Source: Gonium pectorale (taxonomy: Eukaryota > Chlorophyta > Chlorophyceae > Chlamydomonadales > Volvocaceae). From it: DNA of 21,387 bases. A program made the translations under genes and the position numbers. Below the pieces are notes generated by a model. That model did no database searches, was not told where the DNA came from, and was given only the letters and a program-made list of their open reading frames with translations. Positions 10,679 to 20,707 of the stretch are shown here, in pieces; the stretch's first letter is position 1, and the number at the start of each line of letters is the position of its first letter. The stretch lies in assembly GCA_001584585.1 (NCBI GenBank), contig LSYV01000009.1, forward strand, positions 1,011,796 to 1,033,182, written 5' to 3'.

Positions 10679-11517
10679 TTAGTCCAAGGTTTCCACTCTC
10701 GGCAGGTCGGTTATGAGCCGCACTAGGCCTGCGTATTCCGCTACCTCCTCCGCAGTCAGAGTGCCGATGCGACGACAGAGCTCGTCCCAGCGTCTGAAGA
10801 CACAGCACCAATGATGGACGGTGGCGGCACTCCGCTGCAGCAACTCTGCCCCTGTCTGCCCCAAGTATGGCTGAGACAGACCCCGAGACATGGCTGAGAC
10901 GGTACCCCCTCAGCTCGGGGAGAGGCACGCATGGTTGGGTACCCTGCTGGGCACGCGTGGCTCTGGGTGATGTTGTGTGGTCTGTGCACGCGAGCTATGC
11001 GAGGCCACATTGTGAACGAGAGCAGAGAACACGCTGGGGCAGGGGCTCTCCCCTGCGCTGGGGCCAACAAGACGTCCCCAAAAAAGTCCCAAGAGCCCGT
11101 CCAGGCACCTGCCCCAAGCACTCTGGACCGATTGTGGCATTCCTGCTTGCCCCCCAGTGCGCCCCAGACTACACCCACGCTTGCGTGCCGTGGCCACCCC
11201 GGCCTCGCCACCGCCGCAATGCCTCCAACAACAATAAATTATTTCCACACATGCTGGCAATCAAACAAGGTAGCGATGGCGTCCCCTCGGGCTGGCCGTA
11301 CGTCTAGTCTAGTACTGAGGAAGACGAAATGGGGCCCGTGCTCTTTCATGTGGTCCATGGTTAGTATTCCAATCCGCTCCAGGACCTGCCGGGCCTCACG
11401 GCCAGCCATCCAAAGGCCAAAGCCGATGGTGCCTCCAAGGGCGGCAGCAGCTCCCAGGTCCATCTTCCTGTACCTTACGTCCCCTTCGGCTTGCCTTGTA
11501 GAATCCCCGGTCGGCAA
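10679..11517 (-). CDS. possible two-exon gene for a small membrane protein, unrecognised
   Basis: Two minus-strand stretches look coding but belong to no family I recognise. The upstream one (11517 to about 11249) reads from MPTGDSTRQ through KMDLGAAAALGGTIGFGLW, a likely membrane segment, into REARQVLERIGILTMDHMKE. The downstream one follows a pyrimidine-rich acceptor (CTTCAG, exon from 10793) and reads RWDELCRRIGTLTAEEVAEY to the stop at 10679. A join from 11249 (weak GTGGAA donor) to 10793 keeps the frame, but the intron would be about 455 bp, longer than the others here. The two pieces share a small IG-x-LT motif. It may be a real gene, a remnant, or two unrelated ORFs. Confidence 0.35.
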
Positions 11518-13174
11518 CCGGTTGCCGGGCGTGTCCCTCGCTTTACACGTTGCTGGGTACTCGACTTGCTTGGCTTGACGACGTTCGTGGTGGGGGTGGC
11601 GGCGAACGGGGGAAGGGAGGGGTGCACAGGGTAAGGTTTGCCCAAGGGTTCAGGGTGGGATCGAGGGATTGACAGGAGGGGGGTCCGGTTCCTGGGATTG
11701 AGGATTTTAAGGATAGGTTTGGGCAGAGCTAAGGGATGGGCGGTGCCTGGCCGTTTGCAGGATACTCGAGGGTTAGGGCAGCGGCAGGCTACCCTCGCCG
11801 CGTGGGTGTGTGGCCGGAGAGGCAGACCTGGTTGGACGGCACTGTGACCGGGCGCGTGCGTGAGCAGTAGGGCCCGGCAGAAGGGTACTAACGCGCTGCA
11901 AAAAGTTCGTTTTCTGTGCGAAGCAACTTGGTACCATCGTATGCGCCGTGCTCTGCCGGCCCCGCGCCCCCGTGTATGTTACTGCAGGACTGAACGAACT
12001 CCCGTGTGCACTTTATTGGTTGTCGCGTGTCTGCAGTTCTGGTTTGTTACGCGTGCTCCATGCTGCCTTAATCTCATGCATGCCTTGATAGGCAGAGAGG
12101 GTCGTCGTGGATCAAAGCAGTGGCTGATGGCGTCTGCAGAGCACAGCGAGAAAGTCGTGTGCCATGTGGGCAAGTGTGTGGCAACTGGCAAGAGTCGTGC
12201 GGAGAGGACTTCTTGGTGACTGCCGCGTAACCTGGCTTGATAAGAAGCCGTTGTAGTTTGGACATAGCAACGAGCATGATGCAGACACTTCATTGCAACG
12301 TGCCGGCTGCTGGGTCGGGTCAGGGTGTCCCCCGAGCGCACATCCCGACGCGGGGCAGCACACGGGCAGCTTGGGAAACTTGCTTGTAAACCGCAATAGA
12401 TTTCGTTGCCAGTGCCTTCACTGTCGTTGCCTTCAGTCTCATTCCCACCCATCCGTCTCGCCTGTCCTGTGACCCACGGGTCTTTGGCGACGCATACGCC
12501 AGATGCATCTGTACACATAGCCAAGGGTCGGCTCGGCAATGCGCCAGCCTGGTTGGCAGCACCCTGCAGATTAAGTAACGCTGTTGCGATGCGGTTCAGT
12601 GCTGTCGGCAGAGCTTCCTGTGAAAGGGTGACCTGCTTCATCTGGACACGCTTGCCCAGGGGTTCATCGCCACTGAGGGTCCTAATGCCAAGCAACAGTG
12701 AGGCGAGACAGCGGCAACAGCCGCTGGCTAGCCTCAAATACACATAACGGTACGGCAAACATCATGCCGCCAACCACAACTAAAACGATGACGAAAACAC
12801 ATGACAAAGACGCAAATCAAATACGCATGACTGTGGCATGGCAACACGATGATCAGCCCAGCAAACGATGCGCCGTTAATTGGACGTGTGCGCCTGATGG
12901 GCCAACAGTTGGGCTCGTTTGTCATGTACGCAGCGCAACATGAGGAACCCGCGCCCCGGTCGCTGCACCCGGGACCCCTGGGAGGCCGGCGGGTCCGACG
13001 GGTCCGGGGGGCTGAAATGGGAGGGAGTCCGGTCCGTCGCTGGTCGGCCCTCAGCCTTAAGACATTGAGACAACTGAGACAAGCTGTTTCTCATTCGAGA
13101 TTCAGAGAGAAGGAGAGCGTGTGAAAATCGACTCGACATGGAAATCCGGCCACCGTATGGTAGCGTTCGGCGAT
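11518..13174. other. long gene-poor region, no recognised gene
   Basis: From 11580 to about 11850 the plus strand is G-rich, with G runs at 11592-11596, 11608-11612, 11615-11617 and 11619-11622. From 11860 to 12760 composition is more balanced. The only long open frame is 259 codons on the minus strand (12758-11979); it has mixed third positions unlike the strongly GC-ending SMC6 and EngB exons, and matches nothing I know. Around 12950-13030 there is a short GC-rich block with repeated GGGTCCG. No RNA gene was recognised. Confidence 0.4.
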
Positions 13175-13380
13175 ATGTAGCTGTACGAATGTCGTACAAT
13201 GTGCATCCAGATCACCTTCGAGGTGCAGTGCATGCAGCCGCAGGCTAAATAGGACTGGCGCGTGCATTGATTCAGGCTGCCGGGCTGTGTAAAAAGCTGC
13301 TCGAGCCCAGGGTTTGCCAATGGCCCCAGGCTGGTACATCTATTGACGCCGTGTGGAGGACGCGCAAGGTGTGAAGGTTT
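13175..13380 (+). repeat. dispersed repeat, copy R2 (206 bp)
   Basis: This is the second copy of the element at 9711-9916, direct orientation, same length. The flanks differ from those of R1 on both sides, so the element boundaries are roughly defined by these two copies alone. It lies about 350 bp downstream of the EngB stop codon. Confidence 0.85.
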
Positions 13381-13733
13381 GCAGTTAGCAGCAGCCGGTG
13401 GAGAGTGTGTTGTAGGTCCTGCCGGCTGATGGCGTTCTCCATGTCCGATCGCTTTGCCGGGTCCCCTTGTATTCTATGGACATTCCGTCAAAAGATGTCG
13501 AGGGCTACGCGTGCAAGTGCAGCACTCAGGGTAGACGCCGCCAGGGTAGATTAACATGATCAGACCGAGAAGACGATGCCGCCTAAAGCCCATACCGGCG
13601 TGACCGCCTATCTAATCTCAGTACTGCCTCCCAGCCCGGTAACCAAAGTTAACCCGGGTGCGTCTGCTGCCAGCCTCCGACCGTCCAGCGTGTCGCCCGT
13701 CCGCCTCCCCACAGAGGTGCTCCCTCAGAAAGT
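13381..13733. other. 3' flank of EngB, no gene seen
   Basis: This 353-bp stretch lies downstream of the EngB stop on the minus strand and right of repeat R2. It probably holds the EngB 3' UTR. No minus-strand TGTAA signal was found in it. Confidence 0.4.
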
Positions 13734-16438
13734 TCACAGCATGCCCTGCCGAATGGCCTCCAGCCGGCCGCTCCGCTCGTACGCCACGCGCAGCCCGCCG
13801 ATGAAGTTGAGCAGCTCCCCGCGGCCCAGCCCCTTGGCGGACGAGGTGAGGATCGAGGGCGGCAGGAAGGCCAAGTCCCGCAGCAGCGCCCGCTTGAAGG
13901 CGATGACGTGCGAGTCGCGCACCGAGCTGGACAGGCCCTTGCGCCGCTTGTCGGCCTTGGTAAACACCTGCAGCACATTGGCAGGAATGGAGGAGGCCAG
14001 GCAGCTCCGTGACGTCGCGTGACGCCCAGATGGCTCTAACAACCCGGCACCTCCGCCCACAACGCGCCCATGTCCATACCCAAAACGCAGACGCAAGCAT
14101 AGCGCGTGCGTAACATGCGCCTGACCGCATGTGCGCCGCCGTACACGCCTAGCCACGGGCGCGCGCGCGGCCCCGCCTGTCCCCACGCACCAGCGCAAAG
14201 GGCACCTCGTTGTCAGTGAGCCAGTTGGCGTACTCGAGGTCGATCCGCTGCGGCGGGATGGACGCGTCCACAAGCATCAGCACCATGGCCAGGTTCAGCC
14301 GCTGCTTGAAGTAGTCCCGCGTGAAGGTCTCGAACTGCTGCCGGCCCTGGAAGCCGATCTGCGGGTCGGGCGGAACAAGGGTCGCGAGGAGGACGGCGCG
14401 ATTGACAAGACACGACCGTGGTTGCGTAGGACGGCGCGGGCGGCCGGTGGGCTCGGAAGACATGGTAGTCAGGAAAGAGGCTAGAGGGTGTGTCGTGCGG
14501 TACATGTAGGCTCGCCGCACCGAGGGGAAGCCCGTGAGTTGGCGTCCGCATCAAGTTGCTACAGTACGGGTCCCGCAGCTACATACCTTGGCAAAGCCGT
14601 ATCCCGGCAGGTCCACCAGGTACCACGAGTCGTTGATGATGAAGTGGTTGATGCACTTGGTCTTGCCTGTGACAGGGATAAGGAAGGAAGTTCCGTTTGA
14701 CCTGACGCGGAACCCGCGCCTTCTACGCTTTCAGAGGGCGGTTTCCTGCACGCCTAAACTCCAGTGCTCGAAGACCACGGCAATCGCCACACGGCACATC
14801 CGCACCACGTCACCTGCTGGCAAACTTGCAACGGTCCGCTTGGCCCTGGCGACCTGCCCATGAGCCGCCGCAGATACTGTACGGCCCAATGACCTCACCC
14901 AGGTACGGTGCGCACACTATACCGCTGTCAACCGTATTTGGGGGCCAGTCAACCCTCGTGAAGCCCGGGGATTCTCTCTACCGTCCACCTGCACGCGGAC
15001 TTCTTTGCCCTTGCCGTCTTCCACCCACGTTCCCTGCCCTAAGCAACACTGCAGCTCTCCTCTCTCGCCGTCCACACTCGCACGGCCCGCCATTGGCGCC
15101 CGTTTTTGCACGCACTGTACAACAGCGGCCAGCCCGGGGCCGCGAACTGGCGCCCACAGCCTTCCCCGTGCAGTCCGCGCCACGACGTACCCGGCTCCTT
15201 GGACACCAGGGCCAGGTCCTTACGGCCCGTGATCATGTTGATGAGGGACGACTTGCCCACGTTGCTGCGCCCGATGACTGCGAACTCTGGGTAGCGAGGC
15301 ACCGGGCACTCGGACACCGACACGCAGCTCTGTGCGGGGCGGGATTGGATTGGGGAGCCACAGCCGGACGAGGCCAGACACGGACGAGGAAGGGTACCCG
15401 GGTCGTGCGTGAGCAGCCCCGCAGAGTGTGCCGTGCCCACGTCGCACAGGTTTCCCTAGTGGCACAGGCCGCCCGGCGTCGAAGCCTGAGCGAACCGGCA
15501 CAACCCAGGCCACCCAGCAATCCGCCAAGACGGTGCGTCCTCACCTGAAGGTACTCGGCCGTCTTGACCTTGACCTTGGTGGGGTTGGGCAGGTTGAGCT
15601 GGATCTCAGGGAACAGATCCTCCTCGCCCTCCCCCTCTTCCCCGTCGTCGTCCTGCCCATTGCCCGCCGCGTCATTCACGTCCTGCCCTTGCTGCCTGCC
15701 GGCCCCAGTCCCAGCCGCATCTCCGGCAGCGGTGGTGGCGGCGCTCGCCGGGGTCAGGCCGCCCAATGGGAGGAAGCCGTCTTCGTCGTCACTGTCATTG
15801 TCCTGACCGCCAACGGTGTCCGCCGTCTGCTTGTCGCGACCCAGACCTACATTCCGTGATGCTGCGGATGCCCGCAGGCCCTGGTTAAGCTGAGGCTGAG
15901 CTGCGTTGGGCTCGCTGCCGCCAGGAGCGGTGCGGGCCCCGGGCGCCGCCGGGGCTTCAGGCAGCAGCGCTGCCGCCGCCGTCGCCAAGGTCACAACAGT
16001 CGCGGCCGCGGGGCGCGGCAGCTTGCATGTCGGGGCTGGGGCCGACGCCTCTGCATGCAGAGTGGGAGCGGCTGCAGCGGGTGCCCGGCTACCTGGCGCT
16101 GGTGCGCTGGTTCTGCGTGACGGCGGCGGCGCAGGCGCTGGCTTCCCTGGCTTCGCCTTGGGTGCAGCCGACGGGCGCGCCGGCTTGGCCTTGCCACCCG
16201 CTGCCGCTCCTTTGGGCGGCACTGCCTTCTTTCCCTTCGCGTCGGGCGCCTTCGCGCCGGCCCGCAGCGGCTTCCCTGCTGCTGCGACTGCCACGCACGT
16301 GCGACGGCGGAGGTTGGGTGGGGCCCAAGACATTCCACCAAAGCGCCGCCCGGAGCTCAATCGCGTGTTTGCCCTCCCCGCAGCGGAACTGCAGCAGGCG
16401 CTGCGGCCACTGAGTATGCGGTCCATGTTGGCCTGCAT
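13734..16438 (-). CDS. engB: EngB/YihA-type ribosome biogenesis GTPase, probably organelle-targeted
   Basis: Five minus-strand exons join in phase: 16438-15545, 15329-15191, 14666-14587, 14358-14191 and 13967-13734, giving 504 residues. The C-terminal 200 or so are a TRAFAC-class EngB GTPase: G1 in [16 protein letters not shown], then [15 protein letters not shown]3 in [31 protein letters not shown]4 in [10 protein letters not shown], and G5-like TSSAKGLG. EngB proteins assist large ribosomal subunit assembly, and eukaryotic copies act in plastids or mitochondria. The N-terminal 300 residues are unusual in length: a Ser/Arg/Ala-rich start resembling a transit peptide, a long Ala/Pro/Lys-rich tract, and two acidic patches (DNDSDDEDG and [12 protein letters not shown]) just before the conserved [13 protein letters not shown] 16438 is the first in frame; Met 5 or Met 36 are alternatives. 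The GTPase call is secure, the compartment is inferred. Confidence 0.93.
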
Positions 16439-16719
16439 TTGTGCTCCAGCCCTAAAGCTTTAATGATAATACAGTCAGCCTAATGAAAGTGGTCAATACC
16501 GCTGTAACGAGGAATACCAACTGTATGTGGCTGAACACCGTTTCGGCCTCGCGCAAGTGTTTTTCAAACCGAATTTATAAGGTGAGTGGGGATTGATGGA
16601 CTAAAGCAAGGAAAGGTTTGGGAGTGCTGACTGTTACCGGAAATGAACCGAACGTTTCGGAGCTAGGCAGCCCGCACCCATCGCACACATCGATGCTCAT
16701 AGCGCGATAATGTTGGCAA
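16439..16719. promoter_or_regulatory. divergent promoter region between EngB and the F-box gene
   Basis: This 281-bp, relatively AT-rich interval lies between the two start codons. A TATA-like TTTATAA is seen at about 16573-16580 on the plus strand, about 145 bp before the F-box ATG, and a TAATGATAAT string at about 16460-16470 is near the EngB start. Neither is proven. Confidence 0.35.
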
Positions 16720-18385
16720 ATGGCGCATTACTCCGCCATGCACGGGTCCGAGCCAACTCGCCAGCTGCTCGACCTACCTGATGCGCTCCTGCATCGTATC
16801 CTGACCCACATCCTATCGCTAAATGAGCTTCAGACGATCTGCCTAGTCGCCTGCACATGCAAGCCTCTGCAAAATGCGGCGCACATCTGTCTGGCAGTGT
16901 GTAGGCAGCTGCGCCCGCCCGGTGGGGCATGCGCCGGGGCACTCCAGGCGGTGCTGCCCCACTGCGCCCGCAGCTTGACGCACCTGGATCTCAGAGGCTG
17001 CCATCGCTGGGTGGACGATGAGGCGGCGACTCTCGTGGCTGGCGTTGGGTCACTCACGTGCCTGCTTTTGGATCACTGTACCCGGCTTACGGAGGCAGGC
17101 GTCCTGGTGAGTTGCAATCGTGGATGCACCGCTCTTGCCGGTAAGTGGCACGCCGATTGGCACGCCGAGGGCGGAGCCGTTCCGCCTAGACCTCAATGCA
17201 TCCGGCACGGTGCCCTACCACAACGATGTCTCCACGCGCCCCGTCAACACAGGCGCTGTGCGGAGGGCAGCTGCGCAATCTGCGGGTAGGCGGGCCGGTG
17301 CGAGGGAGCTGGGACCCGCAGGCGCACGATAGGGCCAACGCTGCTGCTTTACTTGCAGTGGCTTCCCAGACGTGGAGCATGTACCGGCGCATATTGGCTT
17401 ACATTCTGCGGTGTGCTAAATGGGATGTTAAAGCCCCACGGGCATGCTCCCACGTCGTCCAGAGCCTACCGACACGAACCATACCTGGTTCTGTGCTGCC
17501 ACACCTTGCCCGCCTGCTGCGACGCCTGATGGGCCTTCCCGCCGGCCCTCTTCGCTGCCCCTCACCCGCAGGAATTGTCGTTGCGCAGCGTCGGGAGCAT
17601 CGGCGATGGCGGCGCCCTGGCGGCGCTACCGGCACTACATGTGCTGGACATGGCCTGGTGCCACAGCGTCCAGGGGCCGGCGGTAAGGGGTGCCTCCTTA
17701 CTGTACGAGCCAACTAACTAGGGACATGCCAAGATTCAAAATCCTCGTATGCGAGCGGATCACGCCGACCGCTTATGGCCGTTGAGCATGGTCCGCCATC
17801 GCGCTGCTAGCAGGGCCGCGGGGTGTTTACCGCTCACGACTGCCGCACCCCCGCATCTCGGCCCCCAGGTGGCGACATTCGCTCGGCGCCTCCGGAGCCT
17901 GTCCCTTCACGGCTGCGAGATGGTCGGCGACGATGTGTGCGCAGGTGCGTGCGAACCCGGGGTAGGGAGGCGGCGGTGCTGTCGTTGTGCGGGCGCGGGT
18001 GAAGTGCCCGTTAAGCCCTCTCCAACCGGGCCCCGACAGTCCCTTGGGTGGTAGTGGCCGGTAACAAGCGTGCCCTCCCATGTAAGCCCTGTGCACGCTG
18101 CCCTCTAAATGCCATTGCCGTCCCCATCTTGAAACTCCCAAACCGACCTGCGGGTCTGCAGCCCTGGCGCTGCCCGGCAGCCGCATCGAGCACCTTGCCC
18201 TGGCCTTCACGCGCGTGGGCGACGGCGGGCTCCTCGCGCTGGCGTGCGGCAGCCCGGGTCTGCGGCGGCTGGTGCTGGCGGCGGGTGCCTACAATCTGTG
18301 GACCACGGGCCTGTGGACGGAGGCGGGGCTGCGCGAGTTCCAGCGGCTGCGGCCTGAGGTGGTCCTGGAGCTGGCGTCTTGCTGA
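16720..18385 (+). CDS. F-box / leucine-rich-repeat protein
   Basis: Exons 16720-17106, 17253-17285, 17572-17682, 17869-17944 and 18162-18385 join in phase to 276 residues. Residues 16-55 form an F-box, with LLDLPDALLHRILTHI then LNELQTICLVACTCKPL, which would bind SKP1 in an SCF ubiquitin ligase. After it come leucine-rich repeats of the cysteine-containing FBXL type: LTHLDLRGCHRWVDDEA, LTCLLLDHCTRLTEAGVL, LRNLRELSLRSVGSIGDGG, LHVLDMAWCHSV, LRSLSLHGCEMVGDD and LALAFTRVGDGGLL. These repeats would recruit the substrate, which cannot be told from sequence. Exon 2 is only 33 bp; it was chosen because it restores the repeat spacing (ALCGGQLRNLR) in phase 0. The protein ends VVLELASC. The 3' end of this gene is present again, inverted and broken, at 19112-19486. 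Confidence 0.85.
17941..18354 (+). repeat. inverted repeat arm 1 (3' part of the F-box gene)
   Basis: This segment covers the end of F-box exon 4, all of the last intron and most of the last exon. It matches the reverse complement of 19112-19486, from GCAGGTG-GTGCGAACCCGG to CAGCGGCTG. The arms are separated by about 760 bp. Confidence 0.9.
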
Positions 18386-19111
18386 CGTGCTGAGAGCCGG
18401 GCACGGATGGGATGTGACGGAGTGCCGTGTACTGTGATTCCGTGAGCGAAAGGAAGAATGTCCCGTAAATGTCATGGAGAGCGTACTTGCGCTTGGGGTA
18501 GCTTACAGCGACGCGTCCTGCGCGGCATCGTTTCGTTCCCAGTTGAGGACTGTCCAGAGACTCGCGGACTTCATTTTAGCCTGCCCCTTTGGCTTGCGTA
18601 CCGTATCTGTGTTTGACCTGTACCTGTATGCTGCCCGCCGTCTAGCGTCAGCCACCGTGACGTATTCGCTAGGCGCCATGTCGCTAACGACATTGGCGCG
18701 GCGGCATTGAAGCGATGGCCGCTGCCCGCATGCCCTCCTGCATGCCCGACAATAGAGGTAGCTGACTGACTCAGCAAACTCGTTGCAAATGCTAAAGAAA
18801 ATGATCGTTGTTGTCGGCGAGGCGGCGGAGATGGAGTGGCCAATAGGATTGGCTGTGGATTGCAAGAAATGACTATCCGGCGACGAGGATGGTGATTTGC
18901 AACCTTACGGCGCCGCCGAAGCTGATTCTGGTCATCCAAGACATGGCTGATACCTATTTGCGGTACTTGGAAGTAAGAACGGTCGTTAGCAGGGCACATT
19001 GAGCTACGCATCACGGCAGAATGCGGTTGGGTTGCCTTTAATAGTTAATGTCTTGCCAGGTGTACCTCGTCAACGGAGGACCGCTGGCACACACCTGGGC
19101 GCCGACACCTC
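18386..19111. other. intergenic, no gene seen
   Basis: This spacer lies between the F-box gene and its inverted partial copy, and includes the likely F-box 3' UTR. A 79-codon plus-strand frame at 18474-18710 has no recognisable domain and is not called. Positions 19052-19105 carry an imperfect direct repeat of 19510-19575. No TGTAA signal was seen after the F-box stop. Confidence 0.4.
19052..19105 (+). repeat. imperfect direct repeat, left copy
   Basis: Shares GCCAGGT, T-TCGTCAACGG, ACCGCTGGCA and CTGGGCG in the same order as 19510-19575. The two copies sit just outside the inverted F-box fragment, 6 bp from its left end. Confidence 0.6.
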
Positions 19112-19486
19112 TGGCCTCAGCCGCTGGTATTCGCGCAGCCCCGCCTCCGTCTACAGCCCCGTGGTCCACAGATTGTAGGCACCCGCCGCCAGCGCCAGGA
19201 GCCCGCCGTCACCCACGCGCGTAAAGGCCAGGACCGGGTATTCGATGCGGCTGCCGGGCAGCGCCAGGGCTGCAGACCCGCGGGTCAATTTGGGGACGGC
19301 AATGGCATTTTGAGGGCAGCGCGCGCAGGGTTTGCCTGGGAGGGCACGCTTGTTCCCGGCCACCACCACCCAAGGGACTGTCGGGGCCCGGTTGCAGAGG
19401 CTGCGAAAGGGCTCAAGGGGCGCTTCAGTCGCGCCCGCACGACGACAGCACCGCCCCCTCCCTACCCCGGGTTCGCACACACCTGC
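19112..19486 (-). pseudogene. inverted partial copy of the F-box/LRR gene 3' end
   Basis: Reading the minus strand, this copies the last intron and last exon of the F-box gene at 17941-18354. Since the intron is present it is a DNA-level copy, not a retrocopy. Damage is visible: 36 bp (12 codons, in frame) are missing between short GCTGGCG repeats, and a TGG codon has become TAG, which would stop the protein 18 codons early at about 19151-19153. The preserved reading around TRVGDGGLLALA and AGAYNLWTTGL suggests the copy is fairly recent or that an ancestor was under selection. The F-box and first repeats are absent. Confidence 0.85.
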
Positions 19487-19509
19487 CGAGCGCCGGCGAA
19501 GGTAATGCT

Positions 19510-19575
19510 GTGCCAGGTATGTATCTCGTCAACGGCGTACTGGCGGAACCGCTGGCAGAGGACTGGGCGGCGGCG
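19510..19575 (+). repeat. imperfect direct repeat, right copy
   Basis: This is the partner of 19052-19105. It is about 12 bp longer through insertions in the middle (around CGTACTGGCGG) and lies 23 bp beyond the right end of the inverted F-box fragment. Confidence 0.6.
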
Positions 19576-20707
19576 CCGCCCCGGGCAGCGCTCAGCCGAC
19601 GGGCGTACATGTCAGTGGAGTCAGTCGTACTGGTATAGACCCTGTAGGGCTGCACGCCCTCCCAACCAGTGAGGCGCCTGCCTTGAAGCGCCCACGAAGC
19701 GACGTGCGCTCCAGTGTGGAGAGCCGAGAGACAACCTTATGTCTGCGTGTGCTGGGTAGGAGCAGCCGTTAGCCACCGTACGCACCGACTCGCCGCCCGA
19801 TCTACTACGGTATTGCAGCAACCTGCACCGCTGACTCGCGGACGGCTAACTACATAGCAGGCGTGCTGACTGAGGACGGTCTGTCAGTCATAGTGTCGCC
19901 CAACCACGCTGAGATGCTTTTTTGAAACGCCCAATTTTGGGGCAAGCCCAACGTAAACTGGAGGCCAGAAAAAGGGATGATTGAAAACAAACCAGTCCCT
20001 GAAAGGAGCTCCGCCTAGGGAGCGGACGAGAAGTGCTTACCCGAAGGCGTCCCCGGACGAAAACACTTTGTTGGGTTTCAAGCCTTTTCGTCTGGCTGAA
20101 CAAATCGCCCCACCGCGCCACCGGACGATAGCCGGGTTGCGCTCAGCATGCCCATACATGCGGCATCCGGCATGGATGCATACAGGATACACACGACATT
20201 TCTACTCTCACGATGGGCCCAAACGAGGGCCTTTCCTTGGGACAGTCAATCGGCGAACTATGAAACAAGCATACGACATGGCACGACAATGATGTGTGCA
20301 GGCGAGCGACGAACAGCCCATGGCCGAACCGGGTGCTGACCGCAGGCGTACAACCGGTCCTCCCCGACGCGTAGCCAATGCCATGCACGAGTGCACTGGC
20401 TGTAGCCATCGCGCTACAGCCCCACTGCCGGTACCGCCGCAGGAAGGCCAACCCGCGGCGCACACGTCTAGGCAAGGTAGAGCACGACTATGTGCGACCC
20501 TGAGATCGGTGGACACAAATCAAGATCCCTACACGCACGACGGTGTGCAAAACGGCGAGGATGCACACAGAGAGGTCAGGCCGCACATGCGAGTGAGCAA
20601 ACATGTGCGGCTATGGTACAGTGGTACGTTTGTGCTCGTGCACACTCCACCCGCGCATTTGCGGCGCGTTTCCCACCCTCCGCGCTATCAGCGCCTGCAG
20701 CTTACAC
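19576..20707. other. intergenic, no gene recognised
   Basis: Positions about 19915-20110 form a block less GC-rich than its surroundings, with a T run and an 8-bp inverted repeat (GACGAAAA at 20056-20063, TTTTCGTC at 20085-20092). A 9-bp perfect hairpin stem, GGCTGTAGC / GCTACAGCC with a 6-base loop, lies at 20398-20421. Open frames here are short and show no domain. Confidence 0.4.

Noticed and set aside
11233..11238. AATAAA as a polyadenylation signal
   Set aside because: Volvocine algae mainly use TGTAA, and no plus-strand gene ends here.
12950..13090. Short GC-rich and GAGACA-like repeats as a minisatellite or CRISPR-like array
   Set aside because: Only two or three loose repeats of a few bases, without regular spacing.
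15233..16438. A single 401-codon minus-strand protein
   Set aside because: It is EngB exon 1 read past its GTGAGG donor at 15544; the family-conserved sequence resumes only after splicing to 15329.
15906..16463. 185-codon plus-strand open frame
   Set aside because: It is the antisense shadow of the Ala/Pro-rich EngB leader.
18474..18710. 79-codon plus-strand ORF after the F-box gene
   Set aside because: No recognisable domain, no splice support and non-biased codons; probably 3' UTR or intergenic.
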